Shown here in pieces: positions 6,078-6,420 of a stretch of 6,420 bases of DNA. Source of the DNA: Nitrososphaerota archaeon. Its GTDB lineage: Archaea; Thermoproteota; Nitrososphaeria; Nitrososphaerales; UBA183. The notes beneath the pieces were generated by a model. It was not told where the DNA came from. It searched no databases and saw only the letters and a list, made by a program, of their open reading frames with translations. The translations under genes and the position numbers were made by a program. Positions within the stretch are counted from its first letter, which is position 1; each line of letters begins with the position of its first letter. The stretch lies in assembly GCA_029784825.1 (NCBI GenBank), contig JAFMAU010000091.1, positions 1-6,420 on the forward strand, in the 5' to 3' direction.

Positions 6078-6418
6078 ACCGACGGCCCCGTGACATTCAG
6101 GTAGAGCTGGTTGATCCTGTTGTCGAAGGCGAAGGACGACGTGTTCGTCTGGAAGACCCAGAGCTCGAACACCAGGCGGACGTTGGTCCCGTTGTGGTCG
6201 AGGCTGAGGGTTATCGGCTCGAGGTAGGTCTGGTTCTGGAGGGCGAACAGGCCGGTCCACATCGTCATGATGTCGGGCCCGGACTGGGCGACCGCCGCGG
6301 CCTTCAGCAGGGCGAAGTAGTTGTCCGCCGGCTGGCTGACGACCTGGATGGTCACGTTGGGGTTCTTGGCCATGTAGGCCTTGACCAGCGCGTTGGTGAC
6401 CGAGGCGTTGGCCTCGGT
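6074..6418 (-). CDS. Chimeric partial frame: sugar ABC transporter binding protein N-part joined to C-terminus of an operon surface protein
   Basis: The frame is open at the window's right edge. From 6418 to about 6213 it reads as a family 1 extracellular solute-binding protein near its N-terminus: ALVKAYMAKNPNVTIQ, DNYFALLKAAA, then SGPDIMTMWTGLFALQ and YLEPI, matching the classic 'gPDi..lW.G' and 'l.PL' positions of carbohydrate-binding subunits. From about 6212 to the TGA at 6074 the sequence no longer follows that family. It instead gives a beta-rich tail, LSLDHNGTNVRLVFELWVF then NRINQLYLNVTG. The strand pattern (y.leF.Ly ... lhLwvnV) recalls the C-terminus of DUF1616 proteins or another extracytoplasmic domain. 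A binding protein would need about 300 more residues, so this is not a complete one. The distal half overlaps the DUF1616 start (ATGA) and belongs to the operon; the proximal half probably does not. Confidence 0.7.
   Translation of the reverse strand, partial: TEANASVTNALVKAYMAKNPNVTIQVVSQPADNYFALLKAAAVAQSGPDIMTMWTGLFALQNQTYLEPITLSLDHNGTNVRLVFELWVFQTNTSSFAFDNRINQLYLNVTGPSV
6205..6222. other. Right junction: binding-protein fragment joined in frame to operon gene
   Basis: Similarity to solute-binding proteins ends at YLEPI (codon at 6214-6212), and an unrelated beta-rich tail begins directly after it in the same frame and strand. No linker is visible. In-frame joining would occur by chance one time in three, so it does not prove a real fusion. 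Confidence 0.6.
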
Positions 6419-6420
6419 GC

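Noticed and set aside
5266..6096. 276-codon minus-strand frame overlapping DUF1616 and the 236-residue gene
   Set aside because: Pro/Arg/Ser-rich out-of-frame translation across two genes that themselves have clear membrane helices and family motifs.
6075..6260. N-terminal extension of the DUF1616 protein starting at 6260
   Set aside because: The added ~60 residues are Pro/Arg/Gln-rich and out of frame with the coding tail of the upstream gene. The ATG at 6077 gives a standard ATGA overlap and a sensible N-terminus.
1..6420. Mobile element or insertion boundaries explaining the two junctions
   Set aside because: No terminal inverted repeats, target duplications, transposase or integrase are visible, and the two flanking genes are different transporters facing each other.

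Overview
The window is a tightly packed, GC-rich gene cluster of about 6 kb, read from right to left on the minus strand. It probably comes from an uncultivated archaeon. The main support is a DUF1616 membrane protein, a family found largely in archaea. Further hints are heavy use of AGG for arginine and GGG for glycine, three TTG starts, and extracytoplasmic proteins rich in N-glycosylation sequons. I cannot fix the lineage from sequence alone; Thermoproteota (Nitrososphaeria or Bathyarchaeia-like) is a guess.

Layout in transcription order (6212 down to about 220): the C-terminal end of an extracytoplasmic protein; a DUF1616 protein with a winged-helix-like N-terminus; an unrecognised 236-residue protein with two membrane helices; an unrecognised 80-residue protein with three membrane helices; a 622-residue surface protein with a signal peptide, a helical region, three Ig-like repeats, one membrane helix and a DUF4129-like cytoplasmic tail; a DUF4350 protein; a MoxR-family AAA+ ATPase; and the first ~175 residues of a DUF58 protein. 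Adjacent genes overlap by 4 to 52 bases or lie 0 to 4 bases apart, with no internal promoter or terminator visible. This looks like one polycistronic operon.

MoxR, DUF58, DUF4350 and DUF4129 proteins form a known conserved neighbourhood in bacteria and archaea, in which the MoxR ATPase is thought to act as a chaperone or remodeller for membrane and envelope proteins. Here the same core is joined to archaeal DUF1616 and to a large Ig-repeat protein, in the position where many clusters encode a transglutaminase-DUF4129 protein. A reasonable inference is a cell-envelope assembly or maintenance module, with MoxR acting from the cytoplasm on membrane-anchored partners.

Both ends of the window look wrong. 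At about 215-223 the DUF58 gene stops at its hallmark motif and runs antisense into a fragment of an ABC-2 polysaccharide-export permease on the plus strand. At about 6205-6222 the first gene of the operon is joined in frame to the N-terminal part of a sugar ABC transporter binding protein. Each foreign tail is about 210 bases long. Chimeric contig ends are the simplest explanation, although real rearrangements cannot be excluded. No RNA gene, CRISPR array, insertion sequence or origin was seen, and no stretch of 300 bases lacks a gene.
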